Shown piece by piece: positions 24,380-34,204 of a stretch of DNA of 45,200 bases. The DNA is taken from the NCBI GenBank assembly GCA_947456305.1, contig CANGPN010000010.1:32001-77200 (forward strand), in the 5' to 3' direction. Position 1 is the first letter of the stretch. Each line of letters starts with the position of its first letter. Source of the DNA: Comamonadaceae bacterium (GTDB lineage Bacteria; Pseudomonadota; Gammaproteobacteria; Burkholderiales; Burkholderiaceae_C). The notes under the pieces were generated by a model that saw nothing but the letters and a program-made list of their open reading frames with translations, was not told the DNA's origin and did not search any database. The translations under genes and the position numbers were made by a program.

Positions 24380-26881
24380 TTAAACATTGACCATCACAGG
24401 GTTGGCGGGTAACCAGAAAGAAAATCTACAACCAACAACCAATTTTCCATTGTAGATGTTCTCTGCTTGCATGCGACCCTGGTGAGATTCGATGATGGAA
24501 CGGCATAAATTGAGTCCTATGCCCATGCCTTCTTTTTTGGTGGTGTAAAAAGCCTCGAATACGCGTTCCATCACTTCTTCAGACATGCCGTTGCCATTGT
24601 CTGTGACTGAAAAAGACACGACTTGCTGGTCCTCTATCACCTTGGGAACAATCTGCAATTCGACATGCCGGTCTTCCAAGGGGCGCTTGGCGTGTTCAAT
24701 CGCTTCGGCTGCATTTTTGAGTAAGTTGATCAACACTTGTTCGATCAAAATCGGATCGACCAGAATTTTGGATATGCGATCAGACACGTAAAGGCTGAGA
24801 CGAACCTGTCGACGCCGCATTTCAAGGTCTGCCAATTCCACCGCCTCACTGACCATGGGCGCAATCAAGGTCAGCACGCGGTTGGATTCGCTGCGGCGTA
24901 TGAAACTGCGGATACGTTGAATAATTTGACCGGCGCGTTGAGCCTGGTGCGAGGTTTTTTCCAGGGCTTTGAGCAATTCTTCTTCGGTGATTTGCTTGCC
25001 TTGTATGCGGGTCAGCATGCCGTTGCAATAGTTGGAAATGGCTGTCAAAGGCTGGTTAAGTTCATGCGCTACGCTGGAAGCCATCTCGCCCATGGTGATC
25101 AATCGGCTGGCAGATTGAGCGCGCTCTGCTTGCAATGCCGCTTGCTCTTCTGCCTGGCGACGCGCCGTGATGTCGGTGGAAATCACCATTTGCGCCAGTC
25201 GGCCGTCGACCCAATTCAAATAGCGCGAACGTACCTCTAGCCATTTATTCAAATTGGGCAAATAGATTTCAGAGTTTTCTGATTTAGCTTGCGTCAGAGT
25301 GATACCGGGCATGCCGGAGAAATCGTCAACGGTCTCGTCATTGCTAGACGCATCCAGCGACAACATACCGGCTTGCGCCACCAAATTCATGTGGCCGTCG
25401 CTTTGGTTGCCAAACCATTGCCGGTACAGTTTATTGGCAAACAGCAGCTCAGTGCTGCCTAAAGGTGTGACTGAGACAGAGGCGTCAAGCGCTTCCAGCA
25501 CCGTGGTGAAACGTTCATAAGACGCTGACAGTTGTTCACGGATGCGATTGGGCTCGGTGATGTCAGTCATGGAAGACATCCAGCCAGTTTGCTGACCGTG
25601 TGCATCTATCAGCGGAGAGACATACAAGCGGGCGTCAAACAAGGTGCCGTTTTTGCGTTTCACCCTGATCTGAAAACCGCTCAAGGTGGTCCGGCCGTTG
25701 AGTTGATCGTCTAATTTGGCGTTCAGCAACTGCCGGTCTTCCTCGGGCCAATAAGGAAACGGTGAGCGCAAGCCCACCAGTTCTTTTTCTGTCCAGCCGG
25801 TCATTTGGCAAAAAGCTGCATTCACATAGGTGATGCGCCCGTTCATGTCCATGGCACGCATGCCTGTGAGAATAGAATTTTCCATGGCGCGGCGGAAATT
25901 GGTTTCAGCCACCAAAGCTTGTTGGGCCTGCAAACGTCTGCGAGTGTGCCGCCAGGTGCCTATCAACATCCAGGTAGTCATGCCGCTGAGCAGCAACACC
26001 AGCCAGAATAATCCGCTGCCTATCAATACCTGTGAAGTCCGGTACGCTTGTGCACGCAATTGCAAGCTGTTGCCAACAGTGGAGACAGGAACACTGTATT
26101 CATAGGCTTTGGCTTCCCAAGGCGCGTAATCGAACAATCCGCTGCGGGGTTTGATACTTTGCCCTGCCAGTAAGTTGTTATTCGCATCAACCAAAGAAAC
26201 CGCGTGTCTGGCGCTGACCTCAGCCGGTACAGCGTAACGCAACAAATTGTCCAGCGAATACTCCACCAGCACCACGCCTTTGAAGTTCTCATTGTTGAAC
26301 ATGGGAATGTGCAACTGAATATGCGATTCCTGCAAACCGCTGGCGTCGTCTGACTTGATCAATATAGGCGTTGAATAAATTGAACGCCTGATTTCACGCG
26401 AAAGTAAAAAAGAATCTTCCGTTTGGGGATAAAGCAGCCAGTTACCTTGGCGTGTAAAAGCCTTTAGATCCGCTGCACTCGACGCGTAGTGTGACCGGAT
26501 GTGGCGTAGCGGATCAACCCAGCTGATGCTGGCCACTTCAGGGTATTGGTTGGCCAAGTCCATAGCCGCATTGGCAAATTCAATGACGGTGTATTTGTCG
26601 TTGCTGACATCGCGTGCCAATCGCAGCATTTGTTCTTGTTGTTCCAGCAAATGGAGCCGTAACTTTTGCTGCGCGTATTCAAGGTCCCGCTGAACGCTTT
26701 CTTGCTCGCGTTCCATTTCCTCTATGCGTAAGTAACCCACACTGCTGACGATGGTCAGCAAAAAAATGCCAACGGCTGCAATGGGGGCTATCAAGGCAAA
26801 ACGGTCTTGCCTGCTAGGGCTTTGTCGTTTCCACCAACTGACCCAGTGGGTATTAAGTGCTCTTAGCAGTTTGCTTTTCAT
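24380..26881 (-). CDS. Sensor histidine kinase with periplasmic sensor and two PAS domains
   Basis: An 833-residue membrane kinase if started at the ATG at 26881 (MKSKLLRALN); ATG 26914 or TTG 26935 would add 11 or 18 residues. TM1 lies at 28-51, a periplasmic sensor of about 230 residues follows, then TM2 at 285-308. Two PAS domains cover about 330-575 (GRITYVNAAFCQMTGWTEKE marks the first; the second is more divergent). The HisKA phosphoacceptor is His606 in VAHELNQPLTAISNY. The ATPase domain has NLLKNAAEAIEH, VTDNGNGMSEEV and GMGIGLNLCRSII. It is the FixL/DctB-like class and partner of the regulator at 23721. No heme-binding His or Cys motif is obvious in the PAS domains; the ligand is unknown. 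Confidence 0.92.
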   Translation of the reverse strand: MKSKLLRALNTHWVSWWKRQSPSRQDRFALIAPIAAVGIFLLTIVSSVGYLRIEEMEREQESVQRDLEYAQQKLRLHLLEQQEQMLRLARDVSNDKYTVIEFANAAMDLANQYPEVASISWVDPLRHIRSHYASSAADLKAFTRQGNWLLYPQTEDSFLLSREIRRSIYSTPILIKSDDASGLQESHIQLHIPMFNNENFKGVVLVEYSLDNLLRYAVPAEVSARHAVSLVDANNNLLAGQSIKPRSGLFDYAPWEAKAYEYSVPVSTVGNSLQLRAQAYRTSQVLIGSGLFWLVLLLSGMTTWMLIGTWRHTRRRLQAQQALVAETNFRRAMENSILTGMRAMDMNGRITYVNAAFCQMTGWTEKELVGLRSPFPYWPEEDRQLLNAKLDDQLNGRTTLSGFQIRVKRKNGTLFDARLYVSPLIDAHGQQTGWMSSMTDITEPNRIREQLSASYERFTTVLEALDASVSVTPLGSTELLFANKLYRQWFGNQSDGHMNLVAQAGMLSLDASSNDETVDDFSGMPGITLTQAKSENSEIYLPNLNKWLEVRSRYLNWVDGRLAQMVISTDITARRQAEEQAALQAERAQSASRLITMGEMASSVAHELNQPLTAISNYCNGMLTRIQGKQITEEELLKALEKTSHQAQRAGQIIQRIRSFIRRSESNRVLTLIAPMVSEAVELADLEMRRRQVRLSLYVSDRISKILVDPILIEQVLINLLKNAAEAIEHAKRPLEDRHVELQIVPKVIEDQQVVSFSVTDNGNGMSEEVMERVFEAFYTTKKEGMGIGLNLCRSIIESHQGRMQAENIYNGKLVVGCRFSFWLPANPVMVNV

Positions 26882-26950
26882 GTGTGCCGAGTTTAGGCCA
26901 CAGAGCTCAGTCATTTTGTTAATTTCATAATACAAAATGCCATAGCGCTA

Positions 26951-26967
26951 TTTGAAATTGTGTCAAA
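26951..26967. promoter_or_regulatory. Imperfect dyad in the kinase/aceE divergent promoter region
   Basis: TTTGA, seven bases, TCAAA, in the 137-base gap between the kinase and aceE starts. It resembles but does not match an FNR-type site (spacer one base longer than needed). It is a weak candidate operator shared by both promoters. Confidence 0.3.
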
Positions 26968-27018
26968 ATGCGACCATATCAACAGCAGTTAAATCTCTGC
27001 GAATATCAGGAGACCAAC

Positions 27019-29730
27019 ATGTCCGCATTGCCCGACAACTTACATACGTTTGCATCTAATGACAGCGACTCTCAAGAAACCCGTGAATGGATGGACGCGT
27101 TGTCTGCCGTCATTGCATCAGAAGGTCCTGAAAGAGCGCATTTTTTATTAGAGCAATTGCTTGAACACGCCAGAGAAAACAGCATCGACATGCCGTTCTC
27201 TGCCAACACCGGTTATGTCAATACCTTGGAGCCGGACCAAGAAGAGCGATGCCCCGGCAATATTGAAATAGAAGAACGTTTGCGCGCTTACATGCGCTGG
27301 AACGCCATGGCCATGGTGGTCAAGGCCAATCGACACAATCCCGCCGATGGCGGTGACTTGGGCGGACACATCGGTTCATTTGCCTCGCTTGCCCACATGT
27401 TCGGTGCCGGCTTCAACCATTTCTGGCATGCCGAAAACGAAAACCACGGCGGTGACTTGCTCTACATACAAGGCCATGTGTCACCCGGTGTGTATGCACG
27501 CGCTTATTTGGAAGGCAGATTGACCGAAGAGCAATTGCTCAATTTCCGTCAAGAAGTGGATGGCAAAGGTTTGTCAAGTTATCCGCACCCCAAGCTCATG
27601 CCCGAGTTTTGGCAGTTCCCTACCGTGTCCATGGGCTTGGGCCCGTTGATGGCGATTTACCAAGCCCGTTTTTTAAAGTATTTGCATGCTCGCGGTATCG
27701 CCAACACTGAAAACCGCAAGGTCTGGGTGTTCTGCGGCGACGGCGAAATGGATGAAGTTGAATCACTGGGCGCCATCGGTTTGGCGGCTCGCGAAAAACT
27801 CGACAATCTGATTTTTGTCATCAACTGCAATTTGCAGCGGTTGGACGGCCCGGTTCGCGGCAACGGCAAAATCATTCAAGAGCTGGAAAGTGAATTCAGA
27901 GGCGCTGGCTGGAATGTGCTCAAACTGATTTGGGGCAGCAACTGGGACCCGCTGATTGCCCGCGACAAAGACGGTGCGCTGCGTCGAATCATGATGGAAA
28001 CCGTCGACGGCGACTACCAAGCCTTCAAAGCCAACGACGGCGCTTATGTGCGCAAACATTTCTTTGGCCGTGACCCGCGCACTTTAGAGATGGTCGCCAA
28101 GATGAGCGACGACGACATCTGGAATTTGCGTCGCGGCGGTCACGATCCGCAAAAGGTCTACGCGGCTTATGCGGCAGCGGTCAAGCACAAAGGCCAGCCC
28201 ACCGTGCTATTGATCAAAACCGTCAAAGGTTTTGGCATGGGCACTTCCGGTGAAGGAAAGAACACGGTTCACCAGACCAAAAAGCTGACCGACGAAGACA
28301 TCAAAGCCTTCCGCGACCGCTTCAATATTCCTATTCCTGACAGCGAATTGTCCAAATTGCCGTTTTACAAACCGGCAGACGACACACCTGAAATGCGTTA
28401 TTTGCACGAGCGTCGTGCAGCCCTGGGTGGTTACCTGCCACACCGCCGCACCAAAGCCGATGAGCATTTCACCGTGCCGAGTTTGGAAGTGTTCAAACCC
28501 ATCACCGAGGCCACAGCCGAAGGTCGCGAGATATCTACAACGCAGGCCTATGTGCGTTTTCTCACACAATTGCTGCGCGACCAAGCGCTGGGTAAACGCG
28601 TGGTTCCTATTTTGGTCGACGAGGCCCGCACTTTCGGCATGGAAGGCTTGTTTCGCCAAATCGGTATTTACAACCCCGACGGTCAACAGTACACACCTGT
28701 CGACAAAGACCAGGTGATGTTTTACAAAGAAGACAAGGCCGGTCAGATATTGCAAGAAGGCATCAACGAAGCCGGTGGCATGAGCAGTTGGATTGCGGCG
28801 GCAACCTCGTATTCGACGAACAACCGCATCATGATTCCGTTCTACGTTTACTACTCCATGTTCGGCTTCCAGCGCATCGGCGATCTGGCATGGGCGGCAG
28901 GCGACATGCAAGCCCGCGGCTTTTTGCTTGGCGGCACATCCGGTCGCACTACGTTGAACGGCGAAGGTTTGCAACACGAAGACGGCCACAGCCACATTCT
29001 GGCGGGCACCATTCCGAATTGCATCAGCTACGACCCGACTTTTGCGCATGAAGTGGCGGTCATCATGCAGCACGGTTTGAAACGCATGGTGGAAAAGCAA
29101 GAGAACGTGTTTTATTACCTCACCTTGCTGAACGAAAACTACGCCATGCCGGGGCTGACACTGGGTACTGAAGAGCAGATCATCAAAGGCATGTATTTGT
29201 TGCAAGCAGCTGATGGCGCGAAAAAAATGCCGCGCGTCAATTTGCTGGGTTCGGGCAGCATATTGCGTGAGTCTATGGCGGCGCGTGATCTGCTGGCAGC
29301 TGACTGGGGCATTGCGGCCAACGTTTGGAGTTGCCCCAGTTTCAATGAACTGGCACGTGACGGCGCAGAAGCAGAGCGTTGGAATCTGCTGCACCCGACA
29401 GACACGCCACGCGTATCTTTTGTGGCGCAGCAACTCGGTGCGCACGAAGGACCGGTGGTTGCATCTACCGACTACATGAAGTCGTATGCAGACCAGATTC
29501 GCGCATACATACCCAAAGGCCGCAGCTACAAAGTGCTGGGCACAGACGGCTTCGGCCGCTCCGATTTCCGCAGCAAACTGCGTGAGCATTTTGAAATCAA
29601 CCGGCATTACATTGTGGTGGCCGCATTGAAAGCGTTGAGTGAGGAGGGCAGCATTCCTGCAGCTACCGTGGCCAAGGCGATTCAACAATACCAACTGTCA
29701 GCGGACAAAATCAATCCGCTGAACGCATAA
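27019..29730 (+). CDS. aceE: Pyruvate dehydrogenase E1 component, homodimeric
   Basis: A 903-residue E1, decarboxylating pyruvate with thiamine diphosphate and passing the acetyl group to lipoyl-AceF. The ATG at 27019 is chosen because AGGAG lies just upstream (27008-27012); ATG 26968 would add 17 unconserved residues. Conserved sites include RWNAMAMVVKANRHNPADGG, the TPP motif GDGEMDEVESLGAIGLAARE and NCNLQRLDGPVRGN, the KTVKGFGMGTSGEGKNTVHQ segment, DEARTFGMEGLFRQIGIYNP and QYTPVD in the C-terminal half. Length matches AceE (about 890). It is the first gene of aceE-aceF-lpdA, 16 bases before aceF, and a paralogue of the E1 at 1-1703. Confidence 0.97.
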   Translation: MSALPDNLHTFASNDSDSQETREWMDALSAVIASEGPERAHFLLEQLLEHARENSIDMPFSANTGYVNTLEPDQEERCPGNIEIEERLRAYMRWNAMAMVVKANRHNPADGGDLGGHIGSFASLAHMFGAGFNHFWHAENENHGGDLLYIQGHVSPGVYARAYLEGRLTEEQLLNFRQEVDGKGLSSYPHPKLMPEFWQFPTVSMGLGPLMAIYQARFLKYLHARGIANTENRKVWVFCGDGEMDEVESLGAIGLAAREKLDNLIFVINCNLQRLDGPVRGNGKIIQELESEFRGAGWNVLKLIWGSNWDPLIARDKDGALRRIMMETVDGDYQAFKANDGAYVRKHFFGRDPRTLEMVAKMSDDDIWNLRRGGHDPQKVYAAYAAAVKHKGQPTVLLIKTVKGFGMGTSGEGKNTVHQTKKLTDEDIKAFRDRFNIPIPDSELSKLPFYKPADDTPEMRYLHERRAALGGYLPHRRTKADEHFTVPSLEVFKPITEATAEGREISTTQAYVRFLTQLLRDQALGKRVVPILVDEARTFGMEGLFRQIGIYNPDGQQYTPVDKDQVMFYKEDKAGQILQEGINEAGGMSSWIAAATSYSTNNRIMIPFYVYYSMFGFQRIGDLAWAAGDMQARGFLLGGTSGRTTLNGEGLQHEDGHSHILAGTIPNCISYDPTFAHEVAVIMQHGLKRMVEKQENVFYYLTLLNENYAMPGLTLGTEEQIIKGMYLLQAADGAKKMPRVNLLGSGSILRESMAARDLLAADWGIAANVWSCPSFNELARDGAEAERWNLLHPTDTPRVSFVAQQLGAHEGPVVASTDYMKSYADQIRAYIPKGRSYKVLGTDGFGRSDFRSKLREHFEINRHYIVVAALKALSEEGSIPAATVAKAIQQYQLSADKINPLNA

Positions 29731-29746
29731 AGCAAGAGGACACCAC

Positions 29747-31093
29747 ATGGCCATCATTGATATCACTATCCCTGATATTGGCGACTTCGACGAAGTTGCT
29801 GTCATCGAACTGCTGGTTAAGGCCGGCGACAAGGTACGCGCCGAGCAATCGTTGATCACTGTCGAGTCCGACAAAGCTTCCATGGAAATTCCCTCGTCGC
29901 ACGCAGGCTTGGTCAAAGACATGCAAGTCAAACTGGGCGACAAAGTCAAGCAAGGCTCGGTGGTGCTGACACTGGAAACGTCTGACAGCGCTGCTGTTTC
30001 AACGCCTCAATCAGTTGCCCCTGTTGCCGCGCCTGCAGTGACCGCTGCGAGCGCGCCTATCGCTGCTGCACCGCCGCTTGCCGTTGCCATTGTTGCGCCT
30101 GTGACCGCGACTGCTGTGGTCGCTGCTGCTGCGCCAGCGCATCAGCCCACAGCACCGCTGTCCGGTGATTTGCCGCATGCGTCTCCATCGGTGCGCAAAT
30201 TCGCACGCGAACTCGGTGTGCCTTTGAATGAAGTCAAGGGCAGCGGGCCTAAAGGCCGTATCTCTCAAGAAGATGTGCAGGCTTTCAGCCGCGCAGTCAT
30301 GACCGGTGAAACACGCACACAATCGCAAGTTGCCAAAGCACCGGCGGGTGATGGCGCTGGTTTGGGTTTGATACCTTGGCCCAAAGTGGACTTCGCGAAA
30401 TTCGGCCCCATCGAGCGAAAAGAACTCGGACGCATACAAAAAATCAGTGGCGCCAATTTGTTGCGCAACGCGGTGATGATTCCGGCTGTCACCAACCATG
30501 ACGATGCAGACATCACCGAGCTTGAAGCGTTTCGTGTGCAGACCAACCAAGAGAATGAGAAGAGCGGTGTCAAAGTGACCATGCTGGCTTTCCTCATCAA
30601 GGCCTGCGTCAGTGCTTTGCAAAAATTCCCGCAATTCAACAGTTCGCTGGATGGCGATGCGTTGGTGTACAAACAATATTGGCACATAGGTTTTGCCGCA
30701 GACACGCCCAACGGCTTGATGGTGCCTGTGCTCAAAGATGCAGACAAAAAAGGCATTTTGCAAATCAGCGCGGAGATGGGCGAGCTGGCTAAGAAAGCCC
30801 GCGAAGGCAAACTCAGTCCGGCTGAAATGAGTGGTGCAACATTCACTATTTCAAGTCTCGGCGGTATTGGCGGGCGTTATTTCACGCCCATCATCAATGC
30901 GCCGGAAGTCGCCATCCTCGGTGTGTGTAAAAGCCAGATGGAGCCCAAGTGGAACGGCAAAGAATTTGTGCCGCGTTTGATGTTGCCTTTGTCTTTGACC
31001 TGGGACCACCGCGTGATCGACGGTGCTGCTGCAGCGCGGTTCAACGCCCACCTCGGACAGATTCTGGCTGACTTCCGCCGGGTACTTCTTTAA
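29747..31093 (+). CDS. aceF: Dihydrolipoyl acetyltransferase (E2) of pyruvate dehydrogenase, one lipoyl domain
   Basis: A 448-residue E2. The single lipoyl domain occupies residues 1-80 with the lipoylated Lys43 in [10 protein letters not shown]. coli AceF has three such domains. An Ala/Pro-rich linker (about 85-140) leads to the E1/E3-binding domain (HASPSVRKFARELGVPLNEV then KGSGPKGRISQEDVQAF) and the catalytic core ending with the active-site motif DHRVIDGAAAARFNAHL. The acetyl group goes to CoA. The lipoyl domain is closely similar in protein sequence to the one at the N-terminus of the downstream LpdA. Confidence 0.97.
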   Translation: MAIIDITIPDIGDFDEVAVIELLVKAGDKVRAEQSLITVESDKASMEIPSSHAGLVKDMQVKLGDKVKQGSVVLTLETSDSAAVSTPQSVAPVAAPAVTAASAPIAAAPPLAVAIVAPVTATAVVAAAAPAHQPTAPLSGDLPHASPSVRKFARELGVPLNEVKGSGPKGRISQEDVQAFSRAVMTGETRTQSQVAKAPAGDGAGLGLIPWPKVDFAKFGPIERKELGRIQKISGANLLRNAVMIPAVTNHDDADITELEAFRVQTNQENEKSGVKVTMLAFLIKACVSALQKFPQFNSSLDGDALVYKQYWHIGFAADTPNGLMVPVLKDADKKGILQISAEMGELAKKAREGKLSPAEMSGATFTISSLGGIGGRYFTPIINAPEVAILGVCKSQMEPKWNGKEFVPRLMLPLSLTWDHRVIDGAAAARFNAHLGQILADFRRVLL

Positions 31094-31138
31094 ATACACA
31101 GACCTCACAGCACTTACGCTGTTCATCAGGAACAAGAC

Positions 31139-32977
31139 ATGGCACAGATAGACATACAAGTACCGGACATTGGCGACTTTGATGAAGTCGCGGTCATTGA
31201 GCTGTTGGTGAAAGTTGGCGACACCGTCAGCGTCGATCAAAGCCTGATCACCGTCGAGAGCGACAAAGCGTCGATGGAGATTCCTTCGTCCCATGCCGGT
31301 GTGGTCACTGCCTTGAAAGTGAAGTTAGGCGACAAGGTCAAACAAGGCTCAGTCGTGCTGACCGTGGAAGCTACTGGTGCGACAGCAGCACCGGCAGCGG
31401 CTGTTACGCCGTCAGTTGCATCTGTTGCGCCACCTGCACCTGTCGCGGCAACTGCCCCGGTTGCTGTCAAACCCTCCGCATCCAGTGCCAGCAGTTACTC
31501 TGGCGCTGTGGATGTGCAGTGCGACTTGTTGGTCTTAGGCGGTGGCCCCGGTGGTTATTCGGCGGCGTTTCGCGCCGCAGACCTCGGCTTGAACGTGGTC
31601 TTGGTTGAGCGCTATGCACAACTCGGCGGCGTGTGTTTGAACGTCGGTTGCATTCCTTCTAAAGCGCTGTTGCATGTGGCGGCGGTCATGGACGAAGTCA
31701 GCCATTTGTCTGCGCTGGGCGTGGACTACGGCAAACCCAAACTCAATATCGATGCACTGCGCGCTCACAAAGAAAAAGTCATTGGCAAACTCACTGGCGG
31801 TTTGGCAGCCATGGCCAAGATGCGCAAAGTCACTGTGTTGCGCGGCTATGGCGCATTCGTTGGCAGCCACCATGTGGTGGTTGAAGAAACCACGGGCACA
31901 GCGCAGGACAAAACCGGCGTGAACAAAGTGGTGGGTTTTAAAAACTGCATCATTGCAGCAGGCAGCCAGGCCGTGCATTTGCCGTTCATGCCGGATGATC
32001 CGCGTGTGGTCGACAGCACCGGCGCATTGCAACTCGCCAAAGTGCCTAAGCGCATGTTGATATTGGGCGGCGGCATCATCGGTTTGGAAATGGGCACGGT
32101 GTACAGCACGCTGGGCGCACGTTTGGATGTGGTGGAAATGATGGACGGACTGATGCAAGGCGCGGACCGCGACCTGGTGAAAGTCTGGCAAAAAATGAAC
32201 GCGCCGCGCTTTGACAACATCATGCTGAAAACCAAAACCGTGTCAGCCCGCGCCATGGCCAAAGGCATTGAAGTGACATTTGAAGGCGAGGGCGCACCTG
32301 CACCACAGTTGTACGACTTGGTGTTGCAAGCCGTGGGCCGCACACCCAACGGCAAGAAGATTGCCGCTGACAAAGCCGGTGTGGATGTGACCGATCGCGG
32401 TTTCATCAACGTAGACATTCAAATGCGCACCAACGTGCCGCACATCTTCGCCATTGGCGACATCGTCGGTCAACCCATGCTGGCACACAAAGCGGTGCAC
32501 GAAGCGCATGTCGCCGCCGAAGTCATCGCGGGTGAATTGCAAGGAAACCACGAATTGGCGAGCGCTGCTTTCAATGCGCGCGTCATTCCTAGCGTGGCCT
32601 ACACCGACCCCGAAGTGGCTTGGGTAGGCCTGACTGAAGACCAAGCCAAAGCGCAAGGCATCAAGGTGAAAAAAGGCCTGTTCCCTTGGGCGGCATCCGG
32701 ACGTGCGATTGCCAACGGACGCGACGAAGGTTTCACCAAACTGCTGTTTGACGACAGCCCCGAAGCCCATGGCCACGGCAAGATACTCGGCGGCGGCATC
32801 GTCGGCACGCATGCGGGTGACATGATCGGAGAAATTGCATTGGCGATAGAGATGGGCGCTGACGCGGTGGACATTGGCAAGACGATTCACCCGCATCCCA
32901 CTTTGGGCGAGAGCATTGGCATGGCGGCGGAAGTGGCGCATGGCAGTTGTACGGATTTGCCTCCCGCGCGGAAGTAA
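31139..32977 (+). CDS. lpdA: Dihydrolipoyl dehydrogenase (E3) with N-terminal lipoyl domain
   Basis: A 612-residue E3. Residues 1-80 are a lipoyl domain with Lys43, then an Ala/Pro linker (about 80-120), then the flavoprotein: FAD site [14 protein letters not shown] (134-139), redox disulfide C166-LNVG-C171 ([17 protein letters not shown]), the NAD site [36 protein letters not shown] and the His-Glu pair near the end ([15 protein letters not shown]). It reoxidises dihydrolipoyl groups of E2 with NAD. The lipoyl-E3 fusion is known in beta-proteobacteria and Neisseria and probably lets E3 dock or carry lipoyl itself. It is the last gene of the operon, ending before a terminator. Confidence 0.97.
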   Translation: MAQIDIQVPDIGDFDEVAVIELLVKVGDTVSVDQSLITVESDKASMEIPSSHAGVVTALKVKLGDKVKQGSVVLTVEATGATAAPAAAVTPSVASVAPPAPVAATAPVAVKPSASSASSYSGAVDVQCDLLVLGGGPGGYSAAFRAADLGLNVVLVERYAQLGGVCLNVGCIPSKALLHVAAVMDEVSHLSALGVDYGKPKLNIDALRAHKEKVIGKLTGGLAAMAKMRKVTVLRGYGAFVGSHHVVVEETTGTAQDKTGVNKVVGFKNCIIAAGSQAVHLPFMPDDPRVVDSTGALQLAKVPKRMLILGGGIIGLEMGTVYSTLGARLDVVEMMDGLMQGADRDLVKVWQKMNAPRFDNIMLKTKTVSARAMAKGIEVTFEGEGAPAPQLYDLVLQAVGRTPNGKKIAADKAGVDVTDRGFINVDIQMRTNVPHIFAIGDIVGQPMLAHKAVHEAHVAAEVIAGELQGNHELASAAFNARVIPSVAYTDPEVAWVGLTEDQAKAQGIKVKKGLFPWAASGRAIANGRDEGFTKLLFDDSPEAHGHGKILGGGIVGTHAGDMIGEIALAIEMGADAVDIGKTIHPHPTLGESIGMAAEVAHGSCTDLPPARK

Positions 32978-33003
32978 ATCCAGAGCAACCAGACTGCTCG
33001 TAA

Positions 33004-33029
33004 AGCCCGAACCGGCAACGGTTCGGGCT
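33004..33029 (+). terminator. Strong hairpin after lpdA
   Basis: A perfect 11-base-pair GC-rich stem (AGCCCGAACCG with CGGTTCGGGCT) around a GCAA tetraloop, 27 bases after the lpdA stop. The run of T after it is short (CATTTGAATG), so termination may be partial or assisted. Confidence 0.8.
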
Positions 33030-33138
33030 CATTTGAATGAGTCTAGGTATCTAAGCGCGACGTTAGGATAGTCGCTTCTGTCATTTCTTCTGCTTTCCCC
33101 CATGATTGACGACAAGCTGAACGGCACACAGGCCTGAT

Positions 33139-34131
33139 ATGCCAGTCATTTTCAACGCACTCTTCCCCGTGATCTTCATGATCGCCTGCGGTTACCTGGC
33201 TGGTAAATTGCGCTGGGTATCCGACCAAGGCCTGAAAGACATTTCCAAGTTGGCTTTCAATCTGCTGGGTCCGGCTTTGCTCTTTCGCACATTGGGCAAG
33301 GTGCAATTGGATGAACTCGATTTGAGCCCGGTCATGATGTACCACGTGCTGACTTTGTTGTGGTTCACTGCTTGGGTGATGGTGTATGGCTTGACGCAAC
33401 ATGGTTGTATGCGCGCTTTGGGTGGCACTTACAGCAACGCGGTGATGATCGGCATTCCCATGGTGTCGCTGGCATACGGCACGCAAGGCTTGGTGTACAT
33501 AGTTACGCTGGTTTCTGTGCACGCGCTGATTATTCTGACCTATGCCACTTTGTTATTTGAGATTGCCAGTGCCCGCGAAGCCGGGCGTGTGCCCGGTGCA
33601 CAAATGCAGAGTCTGCGCACGACGGTGTTGAAAGCTGCCAAGGCCGCCGTGCTGCATCCCGTGTCGTTGCCCGCATTTTTGGGGCTGATGTTTTCTCTCA
33701 CGGGGCTTCAATTACCCGAGTTGATAGACAAACCGCTGGACTGGCTGGGGCGTTCTTTTTCTCCCCTGGCTCTGATCATGGTGGGCATTCAATTGCAACA
33801 GGTATTAGGCCGTGGCAAGTTAGGGCAGGCGCAAGCAGATGGTTCAGAACCCGCGGTCGTCTGGCGAGAGGTCATACAAATCGTCGCCTTGAAAAATGTG
33901 TTTCACCCGTTGTTGATACTGACCGGTGGTTATTTGCTGGGCTTGCCGCCTCTGCCTATGACGGTGATGATGCTCACTGCTTGTATGCCTGTCGGCGCGA
34001 ACTCTTATTTGTTCGCAAGCAGGTACAAAGTCAAAGAGGCCGAGGTATCGGTAAGTCTGTCACTCTCTGTGGTGTTTGCTTTGGTGAGTGTGCCTTGCCT
34101 GTTGGCCTTGCAGCACGCGGTGACTGGATAG
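33139..34131 (+). CDS. AEC (auxin efflux carrier) family transporter
   Basis: A 330-residue inner-membrane carrier with about ten hydrophobic segments in two blocks of five, the AEC/BASS-related layout. Features seen are the start PVIFNALFPVIFMIACGYLA, the central RALGGTYSNAVMIGIPMVSL with the Asn-Ala-Val motif of the first crossover, the Lys/Arg-rich cytoplasmic link near residues 150-170, and the C-terminal TACMPVGANSYLFASRYKVK of the second crossover. Relatives carry malonate, malate or other organic anions. Substrate cannot be read. It begins 109 bases after the lpdA terminator and is probably a separate unit. Confidence 0.88.
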   Translation: MPVIFNALFPVIFMIACGYLAGKLRWVSDQGLKDISKLAFNLLGPALLFRTLGKVQLDELDLSPVMMYHVLTLLWFTAWVMVYGLTQHGCMRALGGTYSNAVMIGIPMVSLAYGTQGLVYIVTLVSVHALIILTYATLLFEIASAREAGRVPGAQMQSLRTTVLKAAKAAVLHPVSLPAFLGLMFSLTGLQLPELIDKPLDWLGRSFSPLALIMVGIQLQQVLGRGKLGQAQADGSEPAVVWREVIQIVALKNVFHPLLILTGGYLLGLPPLPMTVMMLTACMPVGANSYLFASRYKVKEAEVSVSLSLSVVFALVSVPCLLALQHAVTG

Positions 34132-34204
34132 ATCTCCAAAATAATTTGGCTCATTGTGGGTGGTCGATGTAGACTTGTTGTTCAAATATAAAAATATTGC
34201 ATTT

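Noticed and set aside
28207-29694. A 495-codon open frame on the minus strand opposite aceE
   Set aside because: It lies fully inside aceE, whose protein is conserved throughout; the frame is a by-product of codon bias and its translation resembles no family.
30011-30846. Long minus-strand frames opposite aceF
   Set aside because: They mirror the conserved aceF reading frame and have no start signals or recognisable domains.
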